A stretch of 64,000 bases of DNA from Burkholderiales bacterium (GCA_025358485.1 JANYJJ010000008.1:1-64000); one strand, 5' to 3'. Counted from the first letter of the stretch, positions 53,521 to 62,329 are shown. The notes: a model not told the origin generated them from the sequence alone. Numbers and translations: made by a program.

Positions 53521-54168
53521 ATGGAAATCATCAGCACATTGTTCAATTTCATCTTGCACGTCGATGTGCACTTGGCGCAATTCGTCACCACCTACGGGGC
53601 CTGGGTGTACGCCCTGTTGTTCTTGATCATCTTTGTGGAAACCGGCGTGGTGGTGATGCCGTTTTTGCCAGGAGATTCATTGTTGTTTGTGGTGGGCGCG
53701 ATGTGCGCCGTGGGCTTGATGAACCTGCCCTTGGTGATGGGCCTGCTGATTGCCGCTGCTGTGCTAGGCAACCAGTGCAATTACACGATCGGGCGCTATT
53801 TCGGACCCAAGGTGTTTCAGTGGGAAAACTCGAAATTTTTCAACAAAAACGCTTTCAACCAAGCGCATGAGTTTTACGAAAAATACGGGGGCGTCACCAT
53901 CATCGCCGCGCGCTTTATGCCATTCCTGAGAACCTTTGCGCCCTTCGTGGCAGGCGTCGCGCAAATGACGCGCAGCAAATTCACTCTCTTCGACGTCACC
54001 GGCGGCGTGCTCTGGGTTGGCGGCGTCACCACCGTGGGCTATCTGTTCGGCAACATCCCGTGGGTGAAAGCCCACCTCGACAAAATCATCTGGGGCGCGA
54101 TTTTGATACCGGGGTTGTTGGTGTTGTTCGGCGCTTGGAAGGCAAGGCGCAAGGCGGTTGCAGCTTAG
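53521..54168 (+). CDS. DedA-family membrane protein
   Basis: This 215-aa inner-membrane protein is of the DedA/VTT family, which helps maintain membrane potential and is linked to lipid-carrier flipping. It has VVVMPFLPGDSLLFVVG near residues 40-56, the re-entrant segment NYTIGRYFG and the conserved Arg segment AARFMPFLRTFAPFVAGV. Four to five hydrophobic segments are visible. No partner gene is adjacent. Confidence 0.9.
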   Translation: MEIISTLFNFILHVDVHLAQFVTTYGAWVYALLFLIIFVETGVVVMPFLPGDSLLFVVGAMCAVGLMNLPLVMGLLIAAAVLGNQCNYTIGRYFGPKVFQWENSKFFNKNAFNQAHEFYEKYGGVTIIAARFMPFLRTFAPFVAGVAQMTRSKFTLFDVTGGVLWVGGVTTVGYLFGNIPWVKAHLDKIIWGAILIPGLLVLFGAWKARRKAVAA

Positions 54169-54225
54169 AAACGCTTGCCGTTTCGATATCGCCAGTCTCT
54201 AGAACAGATAGCCGAGGGGTGAACG

Positions 54226-54603
54226 ATGAGCAAGTTGTCTGACTACCCGTTCGAGGTGCGCCCGTTGTCCTCGGAAGAGGGCGGTGGTTTTTTGATTTGG
54301 TTTCCCGACTTTGCGGAGTGCATATCAGACGGGGAGTCCGTGGACGAAGCCATGGAAAACGGTCGCGATGCTCTGAAAGCCACCATTGCCGCTCTCAAAT
54401 CAAAGAAGATGACCGTGCCCGCTCCCAACAGCGGCGGCGTGGCGTCTGGCAAATTTGTTGCTCGAGTCCCGAAGACCGTGCATGCCCAACTGGCGACTCG
54501 CACACGCGCAGAGGGTGTTTCGTTCAATGCCCTGGTGCTCACATTCATTGCACAAGGACTGGGTGGATCTGCTCTCAAAGCAAGGGCCAAAAGCTCAGGC
54601 TAA
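54226..54603 (+). CDS. hicB: HicB-family antitoxin without an adjacent HicA
   Basis: This 125-aa protein has the HicB N-terminal fold (GGGFLIWFPDFAECISDGESVDEAM, seen in two blocks) and a C-terminal ribbon-helix-helix DNA-binding part (FVARVPKTVHAQLATRTRAEGV). In normal loci a small hicA toxin gene lies just upstream, but the 57 bp before this ATG cannot encode one and nothing follows downstream. It is therefore an orphan antitoxin or a plain regulator. GAGGGG before the ATG is the ribosome binding site. Confidence 0.82.
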   Translation: MSKLSDYPFEVRPLSSEEGGGFLIWFPDFAECISDGESVDEAMENGRDALKATIAALKSKKMTVPAPNSGGVASGKFVARVPKTVHAQLATRTRAEGVSFNALVLTFIAQGLGGSALKARAKSSG

Positions 54604-54683
54604 AGCGCCTTTCCGAATATCTGCATTCAGACTCGATTCGCACTGGGGTGCGAGCGGTTCTGCCCATGACTCGCTGCCGCAGG

Positions 54684-56045
54684 CTATCGCGACTCTGAAT
54701 TCGGCCGCTGCCTTTGCGCAACGCGGCTGCTCAGCGGCAATACTCGGTAATTGACGTCAAAGTGACAAGCGCCTGGGTAAGTGCTGGCGAACTGCTTGCA
54801 GGCGTCGCTGATGCCCTGTGCCGACGGTTTGGCACCGCTTTCCACCCAAGCCTGCAGCGCCTCCAACAACGCCGGGTATTCCGGATCGCTCCAGTAGCTG
54901 TGCTCACTCTCCTCGGTGAAAACTTGCAGCAAGTTTTTCGTGTTTCCAGCGCTTTGCATGATTTCGAAAAACGCGCTTTCCAATTCGACAAACGCCACCG
55001 CGTCATGGACAGCGTGGGCCGTGAGTACGGGCACGGTGATGCGGCCGGTGAGGTCGGTGTCGGCGGCGAAACGCGCCACCGCATCTGCATCGGCGCGGTA
55101 GCGGGCCACGGTGCCGTTGAGTGCGGCATCGTCATCTGATCCTGAATAAACCGCGCCCACATTGCCCCAAGGATTGCTGCCGTTCAAGCGTTTGAACACG
55201 ACGTCGGCGAAGTGCCAAGTGCCCCAATTCAAGTGACCCAGCAATGACCGCTCGGGGATGCGGATGACGTTCAAGATGCTGCTGAGTTTGCGTTGTTGAT
55301 CGACACTGCGTTGCTCGGCCTTGAGGTTCAAGCCGGTGCAGTCGTTGACCCGTTTCGACAAGTCGGCGCGGGTCAATTTGGAGTCGGGTGGCAGGCCCTG
55401 CCAAAGGGGGTATTGCGGCTCGCTGGGCAAGGGGTGGTTGTTGCACAGGGCTTGGTAAACAACGCGCAAATCCAAACGGAATTCGTAGGAACGCGCGCCG
55501 CCGCCGAGCACGCCGCTGGTCAGCAAAACACCGTCGTAAGGCGAACGGCCGTTGCTTGAGGCGGCGTAGATCTCGGCTCCTTTTGCGGCCACGCCGGCAC
55601 CCCAACTTTGGCCGTGCAGCAAGGTCAGTTTGGGCTTGGCGACATGCTGGACAAAAATTTGGCGCAAGCGCTCGGTGTCCTCGGCGGCGGCTCGCACCTC
55701 AACGCCGCCTTGACGAAAGGTGGAGCCTGCCCAGGCGTAGCCTGCTTTGACGGTAACGGCCCAGCGGGTGAGATCGTCGGCGCTGCGCTGGGCCTTGGGT
55801 TCACCCAACTCAGGGCCGCCGTGGGCATGCATGACCAGCACCTGATTCCAAACGGCAGGCACTGCGATCCAGTAGAACGCACCCGCGCTGTCTTGACCGG
55901 TGAGGCAGCGCGCGTCGCTTGGCAAACCTGATGGGCAGTTGGCGGTTTGCGGCGCTGTGCTTTGCGCTTGAGCGGCGTTCAAAAACAGCACGGTGCAGAC
56001 GCTGAAGGCCCACCGCAAGGCATTGGAATTCATGCGCATGCTCAT
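54684..56045 (-). CDS. Exported alpha/beta-hydrolase-fold protein
   Basis: This protein of about 453 aa has a signal peptide (FSVCTVLFLNAAQAQ). The nucleophile elbow LLHGQSWGAGVAA contains GxSxG, and TVPVLTAHAVHDAVAFVE plus EESEHSYW give the other triad regions. It probably acts on a periplasmic or extracellular ester. Three in-frame ATGs lie at 56045, 56039 and 56033. The first overlaps the esterase stop as ATGA, which supports coupling with that gene. Confidence 0.78.
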   Translation of the reverse strand: MSMRMNSNALRWAFSVCTVLFLNAAQAQSTAPQTANCPSGLPSDARCLTGQDSAGAFYWIAVPAVWNQVLVMHAHGGPELGEPKAQRSADDLTRWAVTVKAGYAWAGSTFRQGGVEVRAAAEDTERLRQIFVQHVAKPKLTLLHGQSWGAGVAAKGAEIYAASSNGRSPYDGVLLTSGVLGGGARSYEFRLDLRVVYQALCNNHPLPSEPQYPLWQGLPPDSKLTRADLSKRVNDCTGLNLKAEQRSVDQQRKLSSILNVIRIPERSLLGHLNWGTWHFADVVFKRLNGSNPWGNVGAVYSGSDDDAALNGTVARYRADADAVARFAADTDLTGRITVPVLTAHAVHDAVAFVELESAFFEIMQSAGNTKNLLQVFTEESEHSYWSDPEYPALLEALQAWVESGAKPSAQGISDACKQFASTYPGACHFDVNYRVLPLSSRVAQRQRPNSESR

Positions 56046-56989
56046 GCAGCCATCAATGCACGACGCAGCTCGCCTGCGCAAAACGCCACCGCCGAATTGG
56101 CCTCGTCGATTACTTTGCCCATCAAGATGAAGCCGTGAATTTGGCGCTCAAAACAGACGTAAGTGGTGGCGCAGCCGGAGTCGGACAAGCGCTGTGCGTA
56201 GTACAAGCCTTCGTCGCGCAAAGGGTCGTAGCCAGCAGTCAACACCAAGGCGGGCGGAAGGTCAGACAGGTCAGGGCGCACCATGGGCGAGGCGCGCCAA
56301 TCGAGGTGATCGGCGGCATCAGGGACGTAGTGGTTGCGGTAGTAGGTCAGGGTGTCGTTGGTGAGCAGATAACCCTGGCCATTGCTCACGTGCGACGGTG
56401 TGCCGCCTTGCTGGTCGGTGACCGGGTAGATCAGCAACTGGTACGCCAAAGACAAGCCCACATCGCGCTGGTGGATGGCCACTGCCGCCGCCAAATTGCC
56501 ACCGGCGCTGTCGCCGCCCACCGCCATGCGGCCCGGGTCAACGCCCAAAGACATGGCATTGCGACGCACCCACTCGGTGGCGGCCACGCAGTCTTCAAAA
56601 CCGACAGGGAAGGGGTTTTCGGGGGCCAAGCGGTAGTCGGTGGCAATCACCATGCAGCCCGAGGCGTTGGCCAGTTGGCGGCACAAGGTGTCGTGCGTGT
56701 CGAGGTCGCCAATGACCCAGCCACCGCCGTGAAAATAAATCAGCACTGGCAACAGCTCGGTGCCCAACCCCACCGGCAAAAGAGGGCGGTACATGCGCAG
56801 TGACACCGGGCCCAAGGGCCCTGGCGCGCGCAAATCCGTCACCTCGCCCACGGCGGGTGGCTCGGGTTGAAGTGTGAAGCGCCGGTCGCGATAAGCCCGC
56901 CGCGCCTCGTCGGGGCTGAGCGTGTGCGTGGGCGCAACCCCATTTTTTTCGATGGACGCCAGCAGGGCATGGGTTTGCGGGTGCAGCAT
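56042..56989 (-). CDS. HSL-family alpha/beta-hydrolase (esterase)
   Basis: This 315-aa cytoplasmic carboxylesterase of the hormone-sensitive-lipase group has the oxyanion motif HGGGWVIGD and the nucleophile GDSAGGN. The acid and base segments are AGYDPLRDEG and QIHGFI. Substrates are short-chain esters. It is the upstream gene of a pair with the exported hydrolase, joined by an ATGA overlap. Confidence 0.92.
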   Translation of the reverse strand: MLHPQTHALLASIEKNGVAPTHTLSPDEARRAYRDRRFTLQPEPPAVGEVTDLRAPGPLGPVSLRMYRPLLPVGLGTELLPVLIYFHGGGWVIGDLDTHDTLCRQLANASGCMVIATDYRLAPENPFPVGFEDCVAATEWVRRNAMSLGVDPGRMAVGGDSAGGNLAAAVAIHQRDVGLSLAYQLLIYPVTDQQGGTPSHVSNGQGYLLTNDTLTYYRNHYVPDAADHLDWRASPMVRPDLSDLPPALVLTAGYDPLRDEGLYYAQRLSDSGCATTYVCFERQIHGFILMGKVIDEANSAVAFCAGELRRALMAA

Positions 56990-57064
56990 GGTCGGCTCAG
57001 GGAAAGAAGGCGTTGATCGGGGATGCGATTGGCGAAGCTTATTTGGCGGCAGGGGCTGGCTGGG

Positions 57065-58480
57065 CTACAGCGGCCTGGATCGAGCCAGCGGCGGGTTCCT
57101 GGCGAAGTAGCGCTGCATGCCGGTCGTCAGGGCATCTACCAATTTTTCTTGGTACATCGGGTCGCGCAATTTGGCTTCTTCTTCGGGGTTGGAAATGAAG
57201 GCGGTTTCCACCAAAATGGACGGCACATCAGGCGCTTTGAGCACCGCAAAACCGGCTTGCTCCACACTGCCTTTGTGCAGCTTGCCGAGCTTGCCAATTT
57301 GACCCAGCACCTCGCTGCCCAAGCGCAGGCTGTCTTTGATTTGCGCGGTGGTGCTCATGTCGAGCAAGGCGCTGGCGAGCACCGGGTCTTTGGCCAGCGT
57401 TTTGGACAAATTCACACCGCCCACCAAATCGGCTGCGTTTTCTTTGCTGGCCATCCAACGCGCCGCGCTGCTGCTGGCACCACCTTGACTCAGCGCAAAC
57501 ACCGAAGCGCCGCGCGCTGCGGGCGTCAAGAAAGCGTCGGCGTGAATGGACACGAACAAGTCGGCTTGCACGCGGCGCGCTTTCTTCACACGGTCTTGCA
57601 GCGGCACAAAAAAATCGGCATCACGGGTGAGCATGGCACGCATGCCGGGCAGGGCGTTCAAGCGGTCGCGCAGTTGCAGCGCCACTTGCAGCACCACATC
57701 TTTTTCGCGCAGGCCGGTGGGGCCCACCGCACCGGGGTCTTCACCGCCGTGGCCGGGGTCAATGGCGACGACGATGAGGCGGTCAACGCTGTTGCCTTTT
57801 ATGGGCGCGGGTTTGCTTGCGGCAGTGACGGAGCTTGAGGAAGCGGCCACGCTGGCCGCAGCGCTGGCCGATCCCGCAGCCACCACAACCGCAGGCAACG
57901 AACTTGCCGAGGCCGCTGGGGCAGTTGGCGTTGGTGGCACCGCTGGCTTGATCTTGCCGATGAAATCGCCCAAAGCATCCTCAACGGCGCGGGCAGCTTG
58001 CTCGGCGCTGTCGCGCTCACGGATCAAAGCCAACAACGGGTCGCGCTCTTGCACCGGGTAAAGGTCAAACACCAAGCGGTGCTGGTAGGCCGCCACCGGT
58101 GTCAATGCGAACAATTGCGGCTTCACCGGCTGCTTCAGGTCGATGACCATGCGCACCACGCGCGCTTGGTATTGGCCCACGCGCAAACCGGCAATGTAGG
58201 GGTCGTCGCTGCGCACCTTGCCCACCAGTTCGCGCAAGGCGGCGCTCAACTCCAAGCCGTCGATGTCGATCACCAAACGCAGAGGGTTGTCCGCCATGAA
58301 ATGCTTGGCCACCAAGGCGGTGTCGCTTTCCAAGGTGACGCGCGTGTAGTCGGCAGCTGGCCAGAGGCGCACTGCCACGATGGTGGCGCCCCAGGCCAAG
58401 TCGGCGGCCCCCAGCATCAAGGCCAAGGAGCCGATTTGCTGTAGCGCCGCGCGGCGGTTTTGGTGCTTTGCGAAGTTCAT
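57065..58480 (-). CDS. amiC: N-acetylmuramoyl-L-alanine amidase (AmiC-like)
   Basis: This 471-aa periplasmic amidase splits daughter-cell peptidoglycan during division. A possible twin-arginine signal (NRRAALQQIGSLALML) is followed by an AMIN domain (about 35-135), a Ala/Ser-rich linker, and the Amidase_3 catalytic domain with Zn-binding IDPGHGGEDPGA, FVSIHADAF and SILVETAFISNPEEE. It lies 10 bp after tsaE, an arrangement common in proteobacteria. Confidence 0.93.
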   Translation of the reverse strand: MNFAKHQNRRAALQQIGSLALMLGAADLAWGATIVAVRLWPAADYTRVTLESDTALVAKHFMADNPLRLVIDIDGLELSAALRELVGKVRSDDPYIAGLRVGQYQARVVRMVIDLKQPVKPQLFALTPVAAYQHRLVFDLYPVQERDPLLALIRERDSAEQAARAVEDALGDFIGKIKPAVPPTPTAPAASASSLPAVVVAAGSASAAASVAASSSSVTAASKPAPIKGNSVDRLIVVAIDPGHGGEDPGAVGPTGLREKDVVLQVALQLRDRLNALPGMRAMLTRDADFFVPLQDRVKKARRVQADLFVSIHADAFLTPAARGASVFALSQGGASSSAARWMASKENAADLVGGVNLSKTLAKDPVLASALLDMSTTAQIKDSLRLGSEVLGQIGKLGKLHKGSVEQAGFAVLKAPDVPSILVETAFISNPEEEAKLRDPMYQEKLVDALTTGMQRYFARNPPLARSRPL

Positions 58481-58490
58481 TGCAACAAGT

Positions 58491-58955
58491 TCATGGCAAC
58501 AAGCTCAGGCCGACCGGGCTTTGCGCTGCGAAGCTCACTTCGCGATGGTCGTTGGCATCGAATGCAATGCTCACGATCAAGTCAGCTTCAGGCAACAACC
58601 CTGCGGCTTTGTCGGGCCACTCCACAAGTTTCAAACCGGGGCTGGCAAACACATCGCGAAAGCCAGCGTCTTCAAATTCTTGTGGGTCGTTGAAGCGGTA
58701 AAAGTCAAAATGCCAAGCGTCAAAACCTTCCAGCGCATACGGTTCCATGATGGCGTAAGTGGGGCTTTTGACGCGGCCGACCACGCCCAAAGCGCCGAGC
58801 AAGTGGCGCGCAAAAGTTGTCTTTCCGGCACCCAAGTTGCCGTGCAGTTCAATGCACGCGCCGCGAACGCCGGGCCGTGTTGCCAATGCCTTGGCCGACA
58901 GTGCGCACTGCGCCTCGTCAGACCAACTGACTTTGCGTGTTTCTAGAATCGGCAA
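58491..58955 (-). CDS. tsaE: TsaE, ATPase of tRNA t6A synthesis
   Basis: This small ATPase is needed for threonylcarbamoyl-adenosine at tRNA position 37, acting with TsaB and TsaD. It has Walker A GNLGAGKTTFARHLL, SPTYAIMEPY and the Trp-rich LVEWPDKA near the end. The start is probably TTG 58955: AGGTGG at 58962-58967 sits at the right distance, and it avoids an overlap with queG. ATG 59012 would give a longer form. The start codons of tsaE and queG directly abut on opposite strands. Confidence 0.88.
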   Translation of the reverse strand: MPILETRKVSWSDEAQCALSAKALATRPGVRGACIELHGNLGAGKTTFARHLLGALGVVGRVKSPTYAIMEPYALEGFDAWHFDFYRFNDPQEFEDAGFRDVFASPGLKLVEWPDKAAGLLPEADLIVSIAFDANDHREVSFAAQSPVGLSLLP

Positions 58956-60050
58956 ATGAAGCCACCTGTGGAAATTAAAGCGCTGTCTGAGGGACTGCTG
59001 TCCAAGCTGCAAGCTTGGGGCACACAGTTGGGATTTTCACAGATCGGTGTGTCGGACTTGAATTTGGATGCAGCCGAGGCAGGTTTGCAAAGCTGGTTGG
59101 CACGTGGCTTTCACGGCAGCTTGAATTACATGCAAGCCCACGGCAGCAAACGCACACAGCCAGCCGAGCTGGTGCCGGGCACGGTGCGGGTTGTCACGGC
59201 GCGCATGAACTACCTGCCCGCCGACACACCATCAGATTGGCCAGACAAGGAACTGCAGCGCCTGGCCGACCCGCAAGCCGCCACGATTTCAATCTACGCA
59301 CGCGGTCGCGACTATCACAAGGTATTGCGCGCGCGCTTGCAAAAGTTGGCCGATTTGTTGGCCGCAGAAGTGGGCCCATTGGGGCACCGCGTGTTCACCG
59401 ATTCAGCGCCCGTGATGGAGGTTGCCTTGGCCACCAAAAGCGGCATAGGCTGGCGCGGCAAACACACGCTGGCTTTGCACCGCGAAGCAGGGTCGATGTT
59501 CTTTTTGGGTGAGATCTACATCGACCTCGCGCTGCCCCTCACGCCTGCCGTTGACGCCCACTGCGGCAGCTGCTCAGCCTGCATCACCGTGTGCCCCACG
59601 CAGGCCATCGTGGCGCCTTACTTGCTGGACGCACGGCGCTGCATTTCCTACCTCACCATCGAACACGCTGGCCCCATTCCAGCCGAGCTGCGCCCTTTGA
59701 TGGGCAACCGCATTTACGGCTGTGACGACTGCCAATTGTTGTGCCCGTGGAACAAATATGCAGTGCTGAGCACGCTGCGTGATTTCGACGCGCGCGCTTC
59801 GGTCACCGACGTGACTTTGCTGTCGCTGTGGGGTTGGGACGAGGCGGAATTTCTGCGCCGCACCGAGGGCAGCGCGATCCGTCGCATCGGGTTTGAGCGC
59901 TGGCAGCGCAACCTGGCGGTGGCCATGGGCAATGCCTTGCGCGCCAATGAAAACGCCGTCACGAGGACGGCGCTGCAAGCTTCTTTGGCCAATGCGACCC
60001 CCTTGGTCGCAGAGCACATCACATGGGCTCTGGCCACTGAGGCGGTTTGA
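58956..60050 (+). CDS. queG: Epoxyqueuosine reductase QueG
   Basis: This 364-aa cobalamin-dependent enzyme performs the last step of queuosine synthesis in tRNA. The two 4Fe-4S motifs are CGSCSACITVCPTQAI and GCDDCQLLCPW. The segment GWRGKHTLALHREAGS is typical, as is FHGSLNYM. The ATG at 58956 follows directly on tsaE's start on the opposite strand. Confidence 0.95.
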   Translation: MKPPVEIKALSEGLLSKLQAWGTQLGFSQIGVSDLNLDAAEAGLQSWLARGFHGSLNYMQAHGSKRTQPAELVPGTVRVVTARMNYLPADTPSDWPDKELQRLADPQAATISIYARGRDYHKVLRARLQKLADLLAAEVGPLGHRVFTDSAPVMEVALATKSGIGWRGKHTLALHREAGSMFFLGEIYIDLALPLTPAVDAHCGSCSACITVCPTQAIVAPYLLDARRCISYLTIEHAGPIPAELRPLMGNRIYGCDDCQLLCPWNKYAVLSTLRDFDARASVTDVTLLSLWGWDEAEFLRRTEGSAIRRIGFERWQRNLAVAMGNALRANENAVTRTALQASLANATPLVAEHITWALATEAV

Positions 60051-60053
60051 CTG

Positions 60054-60812
60054 TCACTGCATGTGCTGACCACCATTGATGGCGATGTTGGCTCCCGTCA
60101 AGAATGCAGCTTCTTCCGAGGCCAAGTAAATGATCAGGCCAGCCACCTCTTCAGGCTTGCCCAAACGGCCCACCGGAATTTGCGGAAGGATCTTGGTGTT
60201 CAAGATGTCTTCTGGAATGGCGGTGACCATTTTTGTGCCGATGTAGCCCGGTGAAATCGTGTTCACCGTGACGCCTTTTTTGGCCACCTCCAGCGCCAGC
60301 GCTTTGCTGAAACCATGCACGCCCGCTTTGGCGGCCGAGTAGTTGGTTTGACCGAAGGCGCCCTTCGAACCGTTGACAGACGACACGTTGATGATGCGGC
60401 CCCAACCGCGGTCGACCATGCCGTCGGCGACTTGCTTGGTCATGTTGAACAAGCTGTCGAGGTTGGTGCGCATCACCGCGTCCCAATTCACTTTGTCCAT
60501 CTTTTTGAAAGTCATGTCGCGGGTGATGCCGGCGTTGTTGACCAGCACATCCACGGCACCCAATTGCGCCGCGACGCTGGCCACCGCCGCTTGACAAGAT
60601 GCGATGTCGGCCACGTCGCATGGCACGGCCAACATGGTGTAGCCGTTGGCCTTCATGTCCGCCAACCATTCGTTGTGCTTGGTGTTGCCGGGCGAATAAG
60701 TGACGGCCACTTTGTAGCCCTCGTCGGCCATTTTGGTGGAGATGGTTTCACCCAAACCGCCCATGCCGCCGGTGATGAGGACGACGCGATTTTTGATTCT
60801 GGTTTTTGGCAT
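60054..60812 (-). CDS. phaB: Acetoacetyl-CoA reductase PhaB-like (SDR family)
   Basis: This 252-aa short-chain dehydrogenase probably reduces acetoacetyl-CoA to (R)-3-hydroxybutyryl-CoA with NADPH for polyhydroxybutyrate. The cofactor loop is TGGMGGLGE, and the catalytic Ser and Tyr lie in INVSSVNGSKG and YSAAKAGVHG. The C-terminus GANIAINGGQHMQ is typical of PhaB. The ATG at 60812 follows GGAG. It stands apart from any phaC or phaA gene in the window, and FabG is the alternative. Confidence 0.88.
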   Translation of the reverse strand: MPKTRIKNRVVLITGGMGGLGETISTKMADEGYKVAVTYSPGNTKHNEWLADMKANGYTMLAVPCDVADIASCQAAVASVAAQLGAVDVLVNNAGITRDMTFKKMDKVNWDAVMRTNLDSLFNMTKQVADGMVDRGWGRIINVSSVNGSKGAFGQTNYSAAKAGVHGFSKALALEVAKKGVTVNTISPGYIGTKMVTAIPEDILNTKILPQIPVGRLGKPEEVAGLIIYLASEEAAFLTGANIAINGGQHMQ

Positions 60813-61032
60813 TTTTTTCTCCAAACTGAAGGTGTGAACGGCGAGGGCGACGCATGTAGTTTCCCCGCATATCGAACCCGAACCCGCATTGGCCTAGGGT
60901 AAATCCTGGGCCTTTTTGTTACGCCGTCGGTGTGCCGTCAATGCACCTGTAAACAGAGCAGTGAAGCAAGGCAACGGCCAGTGGCACCACGAAGTGATCG
61001 CGGCGTTCGGATCAATCGACGCTGCCGTAGAA

Positions 61033-61070
61033 GGGGTCGTCTCAGAAAACGGAATTCAAAGTACGTTAAG
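61033..61070 (+). repeat. Left inverted repeat of the Tn3-family element
   Basis: A 38-bp terminal repeat. A second, diverged repeat of the same length follows directly at 61071-61108 (GTCGTCTCAGAATTCGG at its start), with the end sequence GTACGGTAAG. The right copy is 61920-61957. Confidence 0.85.
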
Positions 61071-61138
61071 TTGTCGTCTCAGAATTCGGAAAAACTCGTA
61101 CGGTAAGCAATGCACCTTGCGTTTTTGGTCTTGCTGCA

Positions 61139-61149
61139 TTACATTGTAA
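61139..61149 (+). promoter_or_regulatory. Palindromic operator candidate before dinJ/yafQ
   Basis: TTACATTGTAA is a perfect 5-bp palindrome around a central T, 26 bp before the antitoxin ATG. Antitoxins of this class autoregulate by binding such sites. The ribosome binding site AAAGGAGA follows at 61161-61168. Confidence 0.5.
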
Positions 61150-61174
61150 TTCAATTGACCAAAGGAGAACGAAC

Positions 61175-61438
61175 ATGGCTGCAAATCAACTCGTACAAGC
61201 GCGCATCGACGGAGCCATTAAAGAGGAAGCAGCGACCGTTCTGGCTGCCATGGGACTTACCGTGTCTGACGCGGTGCGACTGCTGCTTACGAAGGTGGCG
61301 CAGGACAAAGCGCTGCCATTCGAGCCGCTGATCCCCAATGCGACGACGATCCAGGCCATGAAGGATGCCCGTGCCGGAAAGGTCACAAAAGCCGCCACCC
61401 TCGACGCTCTGTTCACCGATCTCAATGCGGACGCCTGA
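61175..61438 (+). CDS. dinJ: RelB/DinJ-family antitoxin
   Basis: This 87-aa protein has the ribbon-helix-helix start LVQARIDGAIKEEAATVLAAMGLTVSDAVRLLL, in two parts typical of DinJ/RelB (basic strand QARIDG, then the LTVSDAVRL helix). It should bind and neutralise the YafQ-like toxin and repress the operon. It overlaps the toxin gene by 14 bp. It is the first gene inside the Tn3-family element. Confidence 0.88.
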   Translation: MAANQLVQARIDGAIKEEAATVLAAMGLTVSDAVRLLLTKVAQDKALPFEPLIPNATTIQAMKDARAGKVTKAATLDALFTDLNADA

Positions 61439-61706
61439 CTACACCGGACAGTTCAAGCGTGATTACAAACGCGAAGCCAAAGGTCAGCACCGGGCCACAC
61501 TCGATGCTGACCTTCGCCCCGTCTTGTCGGCCTTGCTCGCCGAGGAACTCTTGGAGCTGCGACACCGTGACCATGCCTTGACTGGCGATTGGAAGGATCA
61601 CCGGGATTGCCATGTCAAACCCGACCTTGTTCTGATCTATCAGAAACCCGATGACGACACACTGCGACTGGTGCGCCTTGGTTCTCATTCCGAACTTGGG
61701 CTGTGA
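61425..61706 (+). CDS. yafQ: YafQ-family mRNA-interferase toxin
   Basis: This 93-aa ribosome-dependent RNase has the RelE/YafQ fold: FKRDYKREAK at the start, HALTGDWKDHRDCHVKPDLVLIY in the middle, and GSHSELG at the end. The His and Asp positions that form the YafQ active site (DHALTG, DCHVKPD, SHSEL) are all present, so it is probably active. ATG 61425 lies within the antitoxin's last codons. Both genes are intact. Confidence 0.88.
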   Translation: MRTPDYTGQFKRDYKREAKGQHRATLDADLRPVLSALLAEELLELRHRDHALTGDWKDHRDCHVKPDLVLIYQKPDDDTLRLVRLGSHSELGL

Positions 61707-61919
61707 TGGGGATGGGCCAGTCCCAGCCATTCGGAAAACGGACAACAAAGCACGCTAAGACAAGCCGTTCTTGAAACTCGCCATCCTGCGCCTTGTCAAG
61801 CAAGAACAGTTTTCGAGAACGCCTTGGCCACATCGGCGCTAGGCTGCGCCAACTTCTCAGCCGGCTGTCCTGGTCAAGCCTTCTCGCAGACCTTCGTTTG
61901 CGAGACGCTAAACGCCAGC

Positions 61920-61957
61920 CATAACTTACTTGAAATTCCGTTTTCTGAGACGACCCC
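61920..61957 (-). repeat. Right inverted repeat of the Tn3-family element
   Basis: Reverse complement of the left end, identical over the outer 24 bp and about 34 of 38 overall. A third, internal repeat-like segment at 61726-61756 (GGAAAACGGACAACAAAGC) shows that older ends lie nested inside. Confidence 0.85.
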
Positions 61958-61978
61958 TAGAAGCGGCTCAGAAGCGCG

Positions 61979-62329
61979 TCAGAAAGGCAAGGACGGCAAC
62001 ACAGGGCAGAGCGGTGCTTCTGCCCGTTCATTCAGACCGTAGTCGCGGTGCACGCTTGCCACCCGAAGTCGGTAATTTTCAAACACACCCATGCGCCCTA
62101 CGGCTTGTGTTTTTTGGTGCTCGGGTTGCTCGCGCCAAGCGCGCACCGACTCCTCATCTCGCCAAAACGAGAGCGACACCAACTTGCCCGGGTTGGTGAG
62201 GCTTTGGAAGCGTTCGATTGATATGAATCCGTCCATCGCCTCCAGCATGGAGCGCAGGCGCGCAGCATGGTCGAGGTAGACAGAGTGCCCGTCCGTGCTG
62301 GGTTCCACCTCGAAGATCACCGCGATCAT
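61979..62329 (-). CDS. Antibiotic-biosynthesis-monooxygenase (ABM) domain protein
   Basis: This 116-aa ABM-fold protein starts MIAVIFEVEPSTDGHSVYLD and has LSFWRDEESVRAWREQPEHQ, the usual heme- or quinone-binding helix of this small dimeric family. Its function is not clear, and such proteins may be monooxygenases or heme-handling proteins. ATG 62329 overlaps the ancestral stop of the upstream hydrolase as ATGA. The stop lies 22 bp from the Tn3-element end, so the insertion left it whole. Confidence 0.85.
   Translation of the reverse strand: MIAVIFEVEPSTDGHSVYLDHAARLRSMLEAMDGFISIERFQSLTNPGKLVSLSFWRDEESVRAWREQPEHQKTQAVGRMGVFENYRLRVASVHRDYGLNERAEAPLCPVLPSLPF

Larger units (their letters stand above)
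61033..61957. mobile_element. Non-autonomous Tn3-family miniature element carrying a toxin-antitoxin pair
   Basis: This 925-bp element starts and ends with 38-bp inverted repeats that match at 34 positions and begin GGGGTCGTCTCAGAAAACGG, the Tn3-family pattern. It is flanked by perfect 5-bp direct repeats TAGAA (61028-61032 and 61958-61962), the usual Tn3 target duplication. It contains no transposase or resolvase, only a DinJ-like antitoxin and a YafQ-like toxin. Transposition must rely on a transposase in trans. It sits between phaB and a monooxygenase gene and disrupts neither. Confidence 0.88.
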
